Assembly (NCBI GenBank): GCA_015039465.1
Contig: MU130494.1
Coordinates: forward strand, 4,966-68,965
From: Phlegmacium glaucopus
Taxonomy: Eukaryota > Basidiomycota > Agaricomycetes > Agaricales > Cortinariaceae
Length of the DNA stretch: 64,000 bases
Direction of reading: 5' to 3'
This document shows, one piece after another, positions 47,653 through 58,673 of the stretch; the stretch's first letter is position 1; each line of letters starts with the position of its first letter. The notes below the pieces were generated by a model. The model saw only the letters and a list, made by a program, of their open reading frames with translations. It searched no databases and was not told the DNA's origin. The position numbers and the translations under genes were made by a program.

Positions 47653-48240
47653 CTCTCTTCATCATTCTTCCTTTGACAGTGCATACTTCTTTCCTTTTTA
47701 TTGTTCTACATAGCCTCATCCTTAGGGTATAAATACTGCTCTTTTGTACCAGGATAGGTAGTTTTTCCCCCAGTTCCCTCCAATTCATTCTTAGTCCCCA
47801 ACAGTCATCATCTCAGTGGAGTTCCAGTGAATTCCTCCCTCAAGTTCGCTTTTTCAGCCTTTTATCTGTTACTGTCCCCTACTGTCAATTGCTATAGTCT
47901 TGCTGAAGACTCTCTCTTATTCATCCTCATCCTCCTCCTTAATCTCTCTAAGTTCGCTTTTTCAGTCCCTTACTGTCAACCTATTGTCTACTGCTATCTG
48001 CTATAGTCTTACTGAAGACTTTTCCCCTTGATCATCCTCATCCTCATCCTCTACCTCAGTTACCTTCCAAGACATTCATCCTCATCCTCCTCATCTCTAT
48101 TCTTTCCCCCTACCTCTGTGTGTTACAAGTATAAGGCTAAGCCTTCCCTAAATGAATAACAGGGAGTCTCTTGACCTAAAGACTGGTCCACTGCTCTCTG
48201 GTTGGTGTTTATATACAACACTCACAATGATTTATACCGG

Positions 48241-49658
48241 TATCGCGCACCAATACTGATTGGTAGCATGAGAACAAAGCTTAAAAGTTGCCATCATGAA
48301 AATAAGCGGACTTTGAATTCACTTACCTATTTTGGAAGCAGCCCTGAATCGCGTTCCTGGTCAATATAATCATTTGTTCAACATTATCATCCTCATCGCT
48401 CATCATATCCTCAATGTCTACCACTATGCTGTCTATCATTTACACTATCAATATGCTCCTTAACATCTACCATCCATTTGTTCCCTGGCTAGTGATACAA
48501 CAAAGCGATCAATCTACTATTCGCATCGGTCATCGGCTCGCGTTTGATCGCATCTATGGCCCATCATTTCAAGAACGGCCCGTTTATGGATGCATCAGCA
48601 ACATCTCCCATTATGTCAAAGGCTTTGTCATCGTTGTTGTGGCTATGGACCCACAAGTCTTCTCCTCAGCTATCTATCTTGCCATACCTCGCTCCTGGAT
48701 CACACTCAGTCCCCTATCCTCACTCATCTACCTCTTATCTTATCATTCACTGCCAAAACCATCATTCACGCGGTACCTGAAGCCTTCCCACCCTCTTTAT
48801 GACAATTTAGGAAGTCCAGGAGGATCACAACTAAGCAGGAATTGCAGATGAATCAGCAGCAGAGGATTATTCTCGCAGAGTGTCAAGTGTTATCAAGGCT
48901 GCGCGACATGGGATCATGGGCAAGTAGTGTTTTCTCAGGAACAAGGCTGCGCCTTTCAAGTGTTGACTCAGGACCTTTCACATTTTTGACATGACCACAC
49001 GCCTTTGGAGTCGATATATTTTTGCTATTGGACTATGTACACTGCCTTCTCTTCTTTTCTCTCGCACTTTGACATTTTACAGATCTTTTTATTGTTCCTT
49101 CTTCTTTTCCATTGTTCTTTCTTCTCACAGCTGTCCTCTCTTCATCATTCTCCCTCTGACAGCGCGTACTTCTTTTTTATTATTATTTGTTTTACATAGC
49201 CTCATCCTTAGGTATAAATACTGCTCTTTTGTACCAGGATAGGTATTTTATCTCAATTCATTCTTACCCCCCCCAACAGTCATCCTCTCAGTGGAATTCC
49301 AGTGAATTCCTCCCTTAAGTTCGCTTTTTCAGTCCTCAACTGTCAATCTATCCCCACTGCCAATTGCTATAGTCTTGCTGAAGACTTCCTCTTATTCCTC
49401 CTCATCCTCTTCCTTAATCCCTCCAAGTTCGCTTTTTCCAGTCCCTTACTGTCAACCTTCTGTCAACTGCTATAGTCTTACTGAAGACTCTTCCTCATTC
49501 ATCCTCATCCTTCTCATCTCTATTCTCACCCCCTACCTCTGTGTGATACAAGTCTAAGGTTATACCTTCCCTAAACAAACAACAGGGAGGCTTTTGACTT
49601 AAAGACTAGTCCATTGCTCTCTGGTTGGAGTTTATATACAACAACAACAACAATTTAT
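48241..49658 (+). mobile_element. R1 repeat copy 2
   Basis: 1,418 bp from TATCGCGCACC to AATTTAT. ACCGG lies on each side, the left one shared with copy 1. TATAAATACTGCTC is at about 49213. It contains the intact 145-codon frame 48414-48851. Confidence 0.85.
48414..48851 (+). CDS. 145-codon frame inside R1 (copy 2)
   Basis: The predicted protein (starting MSTTMLSIIYTINMLLNIYH) is Ser/Tyr/Leu-rich, with two hydrophobic stretches (about 6-28 and 66-105), and contains QSDQSTIRIGHRLAFDRIYG. I recognise no family. The frame has the same length in copies at 54385-54822 and 60839-61276 with few substitutions, and is broken by one stop in copy 1. Conservation may only reflect the youth of the copies. 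An overlapping second frame is also open, so coding is not established. Confidence 0.3.
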   Translation: MSTTMLSIIYTINMLLNIYHPFVPWLVIQQSDQSTIRIGHRLAFDRIYGPSFQERPVYGCISNISHYVKGFVIVVVAMDPQVFSSAIYLAIPRSWITLSPLSSLIYLLSYHSLPKPSFTRYLKPSHPLYDNLGSPGGSQLSRNCR

Positions 49659-49874
49659 ACCGGTGTTGCCTTTCTTGCTGGGTAAGTCTACCCTGTGAGT
49701 CTAGCTTGCCAACTAGATTAGGTTTTGGAGGAGTGGAAGTGGAAGTCTTACTGAAGTCTGCAGGCTTAGCAGATTTTTGATCCAAAGGCTGAGACTGTTT
49801 TCCAGAACTGGAAGAAGGGTTGGAAGAGGGTATGGAGGAGGATGAAGAAGGAGTAGAAGCCTTTGGAGGGTTTT

Positions 49875-50223
49875 TGTTAGGGGACATTAGCTATAGTAAA
49901 CTACTGCTAACTTAGAGAGAAGGTTATCGCCATGAACCAAGTTTATATCAAGATGTCGTTCTAGGAATGACACCTGCTACCTTTATACTACTACAAGATG
50001 AACCCAGGTAATGACATGACTATGTAAAATAGAAATAGAGTTCATAGGTATGTGTGTGATAAGTATCTACTCAGGGACGCACATGTGTATGGTTACAAAG
50101 CTACTGGAAGGTGAGTGGTAATCTCGTGAGTCCTTGCACAATAACAGTTTGTGTACAATACTATAGGTAGGGAGGGATGGAGTATGTAAGCATATGTGAG
50201 TACCTACATAGTGTCCTCTTACA
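49875..50223. mobile_element. Solo LTR in gag of gypsy element 2
   Basis: 349 bp, TGTTAGGGGACATTAGC ... GTGTCCTCTTACA, with a perfect duplication GTTTT (49870-49874 and 50224-50228). Its ends resemble family Y. Confidence 0.88.
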
Positions 50224-50722
50224 GTTTTGGTGTTGTTGTGGGGCAGGTTCTCGAGAATGTTCTTGCATACATTCCCAGTGTGAGCATTGGCACTTTGAGC
50301 TTTTTGTCACATTGTGGCCAAGGTCCAGGGCTTCCCATCACCTTTGGTAATTTCATCCCTGAGTCGGGAAGGTAAACCTTCATAAAACTTATATCTCAGA
50401 GCAGACCTCGCCCCAAGGACAGCAGACTGCCAAAGAGTTGAACCAGACTAAGTATTTGGAGATACATTGGCTATCCTTCATTCAGAGGGTCAGGAGCTTG
50501 TGTTCTATGTCAGTGGATTCATCAAAGGGGCCAAAGTTGGATTGGAGTTTGTCCATGAAGAGGTCCCAATCTTTGAACCAAAGTGGAGGATCATCGGTGA
50601 GTCCAGAGATTCCAGGTTCGAACCATTCCTGAGCAACATTCTGGAGATAGGACAGAGCAAATGTTACTTGCTTGGAGTTGTCTCGGAATGTGTCGGAAGA
50701 GCTCTGGAAATAGAGCCTACAC

Positions 50723-50772
50723 TGTTAGGGCAACTGCGACACCGACGGCTTGAAATCGGGTGTCCCCTAACA
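50723..50772 (-). mobile_element. 50-bp micro-LTR
   Basis: On the minus strand it reads TGTTAGGGGACACCCGATTT ... GTCGCAGTTGCCCTAACA. These are the two ends of the gypsy-1 LTR (39988) with about 350 internal bases missing. Flanking 5-mers are TACAC and TGCAC, a target duplication with one change. It interrupts gag right after the FQC codons. Confidence 0.85.
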
Positions 50773-50945
50773 TGCACTGAAAAAGAAAAGCTTTTAGTTT
50801 CTTAGAATCCTTACCTGTGAAGGGTTCAGGCTCTCTAAGTCTGCCAGCCAAATCAGACTTGGCTGAAGATTTCCCAAGGGAATTCAAAGCAGAAACAAGA
50901 TCATTGATAGGAATAGAAGGAGATTCAGCTTTGTCGAGGTCTTTA

Positions 50946-51493
50946 CACTCCCCCAGGGAATCCGACAGAGTCCAAGCGGATCCAAGCGGATCCAAGCAGA
51001 GTCCGAGGGAGTCCGAGCACTTTTGAGTGTATTTGAGTGTATTCCAAGCATAATTTGCTCAGAATCCGCTCGGACTGCTCGGACTAGCTCGGACTCACTC
51101 GGACTGAAACCTATATACCTCCCCAACCTTATCAAAGTCCTAACAAAACATTAACAAAACCTTAAAAAAACCTTAACAAAACCTTAACAAAACCTTAACA
51201 AAACCTTAATAAACTATATACCTCCCTGACCTTAACAAAAACCTTAACACAACCTTAACAAAAACCTTAACAAAACCTTAACAAAACCTTAACAAAACCT
51301 TAACAAAACCTTAACAGAAGTATTTTCCCACCCAATTTGTGTCTTATTTGCTTGGATCCACTCAGAATATGCTTGGACTCCTCAGACTCCACTCAGAATC
51401 TGCTCGGACTCCTCGGACTCCACTCAGAATTTGCTTGGACTCCTTGGACTCTGCTTGGATCTGCTTGGACTCCTCAGAATCCCTGGGGGACTG
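50946..51493. mobile_element. Foldback MITE, TA-flanked (CAGTCCCCCA ends)
   Basis: Ends CACTCCCCCAGGGAATC and, inverted, CAGTCCCCCAGGGATTC, with TA on both sides. The arms are full of GAGTCCAAGC/GGACTCC units. The middle is an ACCTTAACAAA tandem array. It is a relative of 19717-20170, inserted in gag. Confidence 0.75.
51130..51315. repeat. 11-bp tandem repeat ACCTTAACAAA
   Basis: About fifteen units with small A-run length changes, interrupted by CTATATACCTCC. It lies in the loop of the foldback MITE. Confidence 0.9.
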
Positions 51494-51719
51494 TAAATTA
51501 CTGGCTTTGTCTGTAGTACGCCAAGGTTCGTCAATATGACTAGCCTCTTCGACTACATTGGGTATGGGAGCCTGCCTGGTGGGGTGTGTTCTGGGGCCAT
51601 ATCTTCTTGTATTGGTAACAGAGTTTTGGATTTTAATTTGGAATAAGTTAGCATAGAAGGAGTGGGTGAAAAGTTTCAAATATACTGTTAAGTTTAAGCA
51701 AAGGGATAATGTTGGAGTA

Positions 51720-52264
51720 ATTCTGGAATGGACAGAACGGAACCGGAACAAGTAATGGATAGGACTATGGCCTCAGCATATGTGCTGTGCTGCCCAACTC
51801 CTATAGTGTCCTGATTTCAGAACTGGAAGAGAAAGGAACAAGACAGAAGCCTCAGTGACTTAGAGGACGAACAAGAGGAGGAAACTAAGTTGATATTCAA
51901 AATTGAGGAAAACATACAAGCTTCAAGTACTTAAATAATAATAAGGAATAGCAACTGAAATATAAAAGATAAATATAAAGTGCTGTGTTCTGCTCCTGGA
52001 AGGTCCTGCATTCTTGGGTGAATAATCTGATACTGGTGTGCTGACCAATAATGGGAAAGATGACAAAGAATGGTTGTTATGGTGGAGATGCAGGAAACAG
52101 GTTTGGAGTAATGCCAGAGGAGCCGGAATGACACAGAAAGGTCTTGAAGTTGGATGTAGGAAGAGTAGATCCAGATACAAAGGAAAGCACTGGGTACGGA
52201 GTACGGACTACCAGAGACAGCTTGAACAGAGCCGGAACAGAGTAACATAAGACAGAATGTAACA
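51720..52264 (-). mobile_element. 5' LTR of gypsy element 2 (family Z)
   Basis: 545 bp, TGTTGGAGTAATTCTGG ... GACAGAATGTAACA. Flanking 5-mers differ (GATAA and GAACA), and gag follows on the minus strand, so this is the 5' LTR rather than a solo LTR. It is close to the solo LTR at 44001. Confidence 0.8.
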
Positions 52265-52653
52265 GAACATCATCATATGTATGCTCCAATAATCATGTTC
52301 AGTGAATAAATAATCACTCAAGTTTCCTTCTATCTGCTGGGGCACAAAGTTATCCATCAACCTCATCCTGGGCATTACAGTCAAATGAAGAGACAAATCA
52401 TACTTGTCACAGATGTGGAAATGATATATATGTTGAATATAATTTTCTGATTCTGCCATCAGTTATAGCCTTTGATTTTTCTGGTCACAGATTAAATATT
52501 GACCATTTAATAAAAATAACTCATAATGGAGTAAGGCAAAAGTTGCAGGAATTATATATTTTGGCCATGGACATTTTACTACACAAGTTGTTCTTCCAGA
52601 TGGACAGATTTGGTTTAATGATGGAATAACCACAGGCCATGACATGATATATC
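52265..52653. other. Non-coding stretch
   Basis: No recognisable gene. Minus-strand frames are short and AT-rich. Confidence 0.4.
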
Positions 52654-53265
52654 TAGGGTTGCCGATGTCCAGTTCAGAACCAAAGTTTGAACTGGACTTT
52701 TGAGAACTGGACCGAAAGTTCAGTTCAAAGTTCGGAATTTGGCTGAACTGGACTTCAAGTCCAGTTCGAGGTTCAGCAGGATTAGGCAGGTTTGAACCAA
52801 GTTTGAACCAATAACAGATTTTCTTGTGATTTCTAAATATTTTTGAACAAATTTGACTGAGAAGAGTCAGAACCATTCATTTGATGCAATAAACTGGGTC
52901 TGTAGGCACCAGGATATATTTGGCATGTTTATCTAACACATTTTTGGTGATCTTATCAATTGATCAAACATAAATAGTTGTGCTAGATGTGTCTGATTGT
53001 AGCTGTAAAACATCAGATAATTTACTAAAACAGGCAAAATGATGAATTTATGAAAGTGAAGATTTAATGGAGATTTCTAAAGTGAAAAAGAAGATAAATT
53101 AATGGTGGGAAAAAATACAGGTCCAAACCTGAACCGGACCTGAACTGGACCTGAACCAAAGTTCAGTTCAAAGTTTGGCCAAATGGCTGAACCGGACCAA
53201 AGGTTTGGTTCTCAGTTCGCCAAAAAAGGCGCCGAACCAGACTGAACTGGACTTCAGCATCCCTA
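52654..53265. mobile_element. hAT-type MITE
   Basis: 612 bp, ends TAGGGTTGCCGATGTCCAG and inverted TAGGGATGCTGAAGTCCAG, with a perfect 8-bp duplication GATATATC (52646-52653 and 53266-53273). The arms carry repeated AACTGGAC/GTCCAGTT motifs. Confidence 0.92.
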
Positions 53266-53338
53266 GATATATCAAGGAATACTAACCCACAATCCTCCAG
53301 ATTTGTCTACATATGAAGGTAAAGCAGCAGTAGTTGCA

Positions 53339-53572
53339 TTATATGTTATGGAGTAAAAAAGAGAAAAAAAGAGGACTCGTACATGCCATGCAAGCAATGG
53401 CCCACAAAACAGGTTGGTAATCCAACCAGTTGCTTCCATCATCTCGGAGCTTAGGAACTTGAAGGCTTGGTGATTCAGAGTTGGAGTTTGTTGATAGGTC
53501 TTCGGGGCCCATAACCTGTTGAAGTATTTCGCAGCTAGAACTAAAATGAAAAGTATATTGTCTCAACTTCAA
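53339..53572 (-). pseudogene. Ty1/copia gag fragment
   Basis: A 77-aa minus-strand frame with SLQVPKLRDDGSNWLDYQP, the N-terminal signature of agaricomycete copia Gag (P-L-x-GSNW-x-Y). After DYQP the sequence stops matching. It is a short relic only. Confidence 0.5.
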
Positions 53573-54211
53573 CTAGAAGTTGGAGAGCTTGGTATAAAAG
53601 AATTACCTAAAATGAAAAGTATATCTAATAGGTATCAGTAAATATTTTTGTATGGTAAATATAATCCAACTCACTGTCTCAACTTCAACTACATCAGCAA
53701 AAGTATTTCTGTCTGGTTTGGTATGGTAGGTCTGGCACATCTGGTGCATCTGGAGTCAGAACAGCAGGAGCTGCCAGAAATTATCAGAATTTCAATTCAG
53801 TCAGAAACAAGTCAGAATTTTTAGCAGTACCAGAAATGTGGCTTCATTCAGAACTCAGCCAGACATCCTTTTTTTTCAGCCAGAACTGCAGAAGCAGCCA
53901 CAAATTTGATTCAGTCATAAACGGGCCAGAATTCTTAGCAGTACCAGATATTAGAATAGCCAGACTTCCATTTTCTTGTATTTATATTGTAATCAAAAAG
54001 CAATTTCATTTGCGTGATGGTCAGCATACTTATTTACAAAGAAAGACTTGAAACAATCTAGAGACCAAGTGTGACGGAAACGAAGAGGAAGGAACTGCTT
54101 TCCATAGACTGGAAGCAAGTGGGCACCGCGCAGGATTGTGTCAATGTGGACAACAGATGTTAATCTCTTACCACTCTCATCAACCTCTGGCTTTACAACC
54201 CACATACCCAT

Positions 54212-55514
54212 TATTGCGCACCAATACTGATTGGTAGCATGAGAACAAAGCTTAAAAGTTGCCATCATGAAAATAAGCGGACTTTAAATTCACTTACCTA
54301 TTTTGGAAGCAGCCCTGAATCGCGTTCCTGGTCAACAAAATCATTCGTTCAACGTTAACATCCTCATCGCTCATCATATCCTCAATGTCCTCCACTATGT
54401 TGTCTATCATTTACACTATCGATATGCTCCTTAACATCTACCATCCATTTGTCCCTTGGCTAGTGATACAACAAAGCGATCAATCTACTATTCGCATCGG
54501 TCATCGGCTCGCGTTTGATCGCATCTATGGCCCATCATTTCAAGAACGGCCCGTTTATGGACGCATCAGCTACATCTCCCATTATGTCAAAGGCTTTGTC
54601 ATTGTTGTTGTGGCTATGGACCCACAAGTCTTCGCCTCAGCTATCTATCTTGCCATACCTCGCTCCTGGATCTCACTCAGTCCCCTATCCTCACTCATCT
54701 ACCTCTTATCTTATCATTCACTGCCAAAACCATCATTCACGCGGTACCTGAAGCCTTCCCACCCTCTTTATGACAATTTAGGAAGTCCAGGAGGATCACG
54801 ACTAAGCAGGAATTGCAGATGAATCAGCAGCAGAGGATTATTCTCGCAGAGTGTCAAGTGTTATCAAGGCTGCACGACATGGGATCATGGGCAAGTAGTA
54901 TTTTCTTGGGAACAAGGCTGCGCCTTTCAAGTGTTGACTCAGGACCTTTCACATTTTTGACATGACCACACACCTTTGGAGTCAATATATTTTTGCTATT
55001 GGACTATGTACACTGCCTTCTCTTCTTTTCTCTTGCACTTTGACATTTTACAGATCTTTTTATTGTTCCTTCTTCTTTTCCATTGTTCTTTCTTCTCGCA
55101 GCTGTCCTCTCTTCATCATTCTTCCTTTGACAGCGCGTACTTCTTTCTTTTATTTGTTTTACATAGCCTCATCCTTAGGTATAAATACTGCTCTTTTGTA
55201 CCAGGATAGGTAGTTCAGTTCAATCCATTCTTACTTCCCTACAGTCATCATCTCAGTGGAATTCCAGTGAATTCCTCCCTCAAGTTCGCTTTTTTCAGCC
55301 TTTTATCTGTTTCTGTCCCCTACTGTCAACCGCTATAGTCTCACCAAAGACTCTTCCTTGATCATCCTCATCCTCCTCTACTCTCTTTTTACCAAGTGTG
55401 CTTACTAGTCTCTGGTTATACCTTCCCTAAACAAACACAGGGGGATATTCTGACCTAAAGTCTGGTCCAGTTCCCTCTGGTTGGTGTTTTATAACAACAC
55501 AAACAATGATTTAT
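54212..55514 (+). mobile_element. R1 repeat copy 4
   Basis: 1,303 bp from TATTGCGCACC to GATTTAT, with a shortened tail. It is inserted in the 3' coding part of the Plavaka transposase. ACCGT follows it; the left flank ACCCAT is only similar. TATAAATACTGCTC is near 55180. Its 145-codon frame (54385-54822) is intact. Confidence 0.85.
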
Positions 55515-58143
55515 ACCGTCTGCTCCTCCGGTGACCTGCCTATTTTCTTGAACCATTCTATGAGTGCACATGGGTATTCCTCACCCTCATAGTGAAATGA
55601 GAAAAGAAGTTTGACTCAAACAACACTCATCCCCCAAAAACCAGGCTTATCCTGATTTTCAACCACAAAAACACAGTCTCTTTGAGGACCAGTTGTGCGC
55701 CAAGACGGGGTTGAACAGATGCGTTCGTGGCGCATTCCACGGATACCAGAGATGTCACTAGGGGCATAGAATGTTGCAATGGCAGAATGGAAAACCGATA
55801 TTGGAGATATCATCTCCAAAATGTCGTTGTCAGGCATATCAAAGTCAAACTCGGAGGTGGAGGCTTCATTGCCTGAGATGTTGAGTTGCTGGTGGAGGAA
55901 TTCACAAACGAGAGAGGGCAAGCAGGGCTCTTTGATATAAACGGCAAGTGACGACAACACTGAGGGATACTTCCGTTCTAGAAATTGAGTCAGAATCACC
56001 TAAAATAATATTAGAATGGGTGACATACACTTTATTCATGCCATAACTCTTTTGTCGGTAGGTCCTCCATCATCATCATCTTCATCATCTACAGTAGGTA
56101 TTTGATGTTCAGGTGGAAGCATCCCACGTGAAATGTAGTTAGCTCGTGCTGTGTTGAGCTTATCAAGACGTTGAATTGTGATTAACATTTGACCAAGGGC
56201 TTCAAAGCGGCTAGAGCGTCGCCAGGGCTTTTAACTGCCATAATGTGCCGTGATTCAGTTATTGATGAACAAAGCCCACCGGGGGCACCAAATTCCTGAA
56301 TATTCTGCCGGTAATGTACCAACGAGTGCTGGCATAGCAATGAAAATGTGTCACAAACTCCAGAAGATCGGAATATCTCGTGGTAGATATGGAATTGACA
56401 AAGAGCAGTGTCAAGTGAATGAAGGGCAGTGTTATCGAAGTCGGCACACCTTGCAATATAGCAGAAGTTGAGGAAAGCGGATAAGCTCTTTACCACCTCT
56501 GGAGGGACAAGACCGTGAATTGCTGGTAAGTAGATCTAAATATAAGAGTTTTGTGAGTACATTACACCGTCTCATTAGACAAAAACAAAAACTACCTTCA
56601 TCAAGGCTTTAGAGTCATCACCAGTCCATTGCTTGAAACGGCGACCTTGCTTGAAGCGACACAACTCAGGAAATGCAGGAACAGCTGCCAACCTACACAA
56701 AACTAAGTAGAGTTTAGAAGTAGATATTTCGAAGAGCTTCTCACCTTCAATCTATTTCATCCATTATCTGGTTGGCTTCTGCAGTCTCATAAATGGCCTC
56801 TAGGTATTCTCCCACCCAAGCAACAAGATGGTCTTTGAATGTCCCTTTGATGGCTTGGTGGAGAAGGTCAGACGAGATCAGCTCATAAATATCTGCGCAT
56901 GGAAAGTCACGGGTGAAAGGCACAACCGGACCATCGACTCTGTATTCTTCATGCAATGTAGTCATGTCAAATGTCGCTAATAACACATCTGTCAGTGCGT
57001 TTGTTCGAGGACCAGCCGCACCATCAATATCTGGTGGAAGTGCGGTACAGCTATTGACAGTTTTAGTTGAATCAATACTGCATTATCACATGAAAAAAAA
57101 AAATACCGGGGACACCAGTTTTGAAGGACACCAGCAAGCATTACCTGTTCAGGATAATTGGCAATGAAAGGACCCAGATCAAATATCATGCGACGAAAAT
57201 GGCCATCAGGACATCTATAGACCGTTGGTGTTTTCATTGCTGGCTTCAAAGTTGAGAGAATGGCGGAAATAGATGAATGGTAGAGCTGGCGTTTGAATTG
57301 GTGGAATTTCTGGTCATTATCATATTTATGGTCCTCTAAAAAACACAAGATAAATGATTTTGATGATGGAAATCTGTTGAAACAATGGTTATACCTTTGG
57401 GAATGGCTAAAAAGCCAATTGGAACCACCGCATTCCAATGCGCACGACGGACCGAGTTATGGACTGTGCCAATAGAAAAATACAAAGGATGATATTCAAT
57501 GTCGCCGGTGCCCACTGAGACAGTCGTTTTGTCACTGCCCAATATGATGGGAACACACATAGCCCCATCATTAATGGTGGGATCCTCTTCATATATCATA
57601 TCCTGTAATCATAAGGTTAGTATAGAGCCATGTTTAAAGTATGACAAGAACCAAGAATGTACACAATGACGCCATGCATAATTAGCTGACATGAAATCAG
57701 CCCATCGCCACTGTCCATCCTTATCAATCTCCACATATGGTGCCAGGTCGAACTCATTATTGAAATCGGGGTTTGCTAGCATATTACGAGCAACAACCTC
57801 TGGATCGCGGTACCAGATCTCATATTCCTGCTGCCTCCAGTTTGGTGCATCCTCATCAACTTGATCGAACAAAGACTTGAAGCACTGCCACAGTGCATCA
57901 CCTGCAAAATTGAATAATGAGTTCATTTTCCTCTGTAAATGTGGGGCGAAATATCTTACCTTCCTCGATTGCGTCAATTGTATCATAAATGTGTTTATAA
58001 CTTTCGAATGGACCGGAACTCCCATGCTGCACAAGCGAAAGACCCCATAACTCCAAGAGGTGATTTATATTGCCTTGCGACATCTCCTCTCAGTGGTAGA
58101 GGAAATCAGCGACTTTAAATTGAAGTTCGTTCGTGAATGCCAG

Positions 58144-58673
58144 TAGTGCTTGAAAGTCCGGTTAAGTCCGGTTATTTGGTGCCCAGGGGCTCTAACCAAG
58201 ACCAAGACCGGTTAGGCTTCGTTCCCAAACCCAAAATAACCTAACCGGACCGAAAATAACTGACCAAAACCAGTTAGTTGCAGTTACTAACCAGTTAGGA
58301 CCGAAAAAATGAAAAACCGGTTATATCTGGGCAAGACCGTACATATTTCTCTCAATAAACATTATTTCCACGCATCGTAGCTTTAAAATGAGCCCAAGAA
58401 CGCTAAATGTGATGAAGAATTGACAAAGCTATGATAATATTCTTGAAAGTCTACTTTTGGCCAATATTTTAAAGATTTGACCATAACTCAGTCAGATTTT
58501 TAGCGTTTCTCACATTTTTGGGTGCGTTTTGAAGGGGTATAATAGGGTCATTTATAACCGGTTATTTAATTTTCAGAATCAACTAACCACTAACTGCGGT
58601 CCGGTCTTTTTGTGGTTAGGTCCGGTCCAGTCTTGGTTATTTTCCGGTTAATTAACCGGACTTTCAAGCACTA
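58144..58673. mobile_element. hAT-type MITE in Plavaka exon
   Basis: 530 bp, ends TAGTGCTTGAAAGTCCGG and inverted TAGTGCTTGAAAGTCCGG, family of 21400. GTGAATG occurs beside both ends (4 nt away on the left), so the target duplication is imperfect. It splits the transposase between DDWTPF and NELQFKVADFLY. Confidence 0.85.

Larger units (their letters stand above)
45229..48235 (+). mobile_element. R1 repeat copy 1, split by two insertions
   Basis: R1 is an unclassified repeat of about 1.4 kb, consensus start TGTCGCGCACCAATACTG and end GATTTAT. Here it starts TAGTGTGCACC, is flanked by ACCGG on both sides (45224-45228 and 48236-48240), and is interrupted by the elements at 46119-47042 and 47058-47652. 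It carries a TATAAATACTGCTC box near 47730. Its 145-codon frame (about 45404-45839) has one TAG stop, where other copies read TGG, and several CpG losses. Confidence 0.8.
49664..51719 (-). pseudogene. gag of gypsy element 2
   Basis: Fragments on the minus strand, in order: NTRRYGPRTHPTRQAP (about 51600), NDLVSALNSLGKSS, REPEPFTGKDSKKLKAFLFQ (about 50800), QVTFALSYLQNVAQEWFEPG and WDLFMDKLQSNFGPFDE (50660-50530), a degraded QFNSLAV region, and a Ser/Pro-rich tail with KLDSQGRLTQQERQHR. This is the standard agaricomycete gypsy Gag, just short of its zinc knuckle. The ATG-like start at 49887 is made by the end of an inserted LTR and is not the true start. Several shifts and stops. Confidence 0.8.
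49659..52264 (-). mobile_element. Gypsy element 2, 5' part, minus strand
   Basis: Reading leftward: a 5' LTR (52264-51720), a gag gene, then truncation by R1 copy 2 at ACCGG. Inserted in gag are a TA-flanked foldback element, a 50-bp micro-LTR and a family Y-like solo LTR. No pol remains. Confidence 0.8.

Noticed and set aside
48544..48780. Second 78-aa frame in R1 (also 54515-54751, 60910-61146)
   Set aside because: Overlaps the 145-codon frame in another phase; identity between copies keeps both open, so neither is proven.
49606..49887. Separate 93-aa protein starting MSPNKNPP
   Set aside because: Its ATG is made by the end of an inserted LTR; the rest is gag and then R1 sequence.
51130..51315. 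CRISPR-like short repeats
   Set aside because: Direct 11-bp tandem without spacers, in a eukaryotic transposon.
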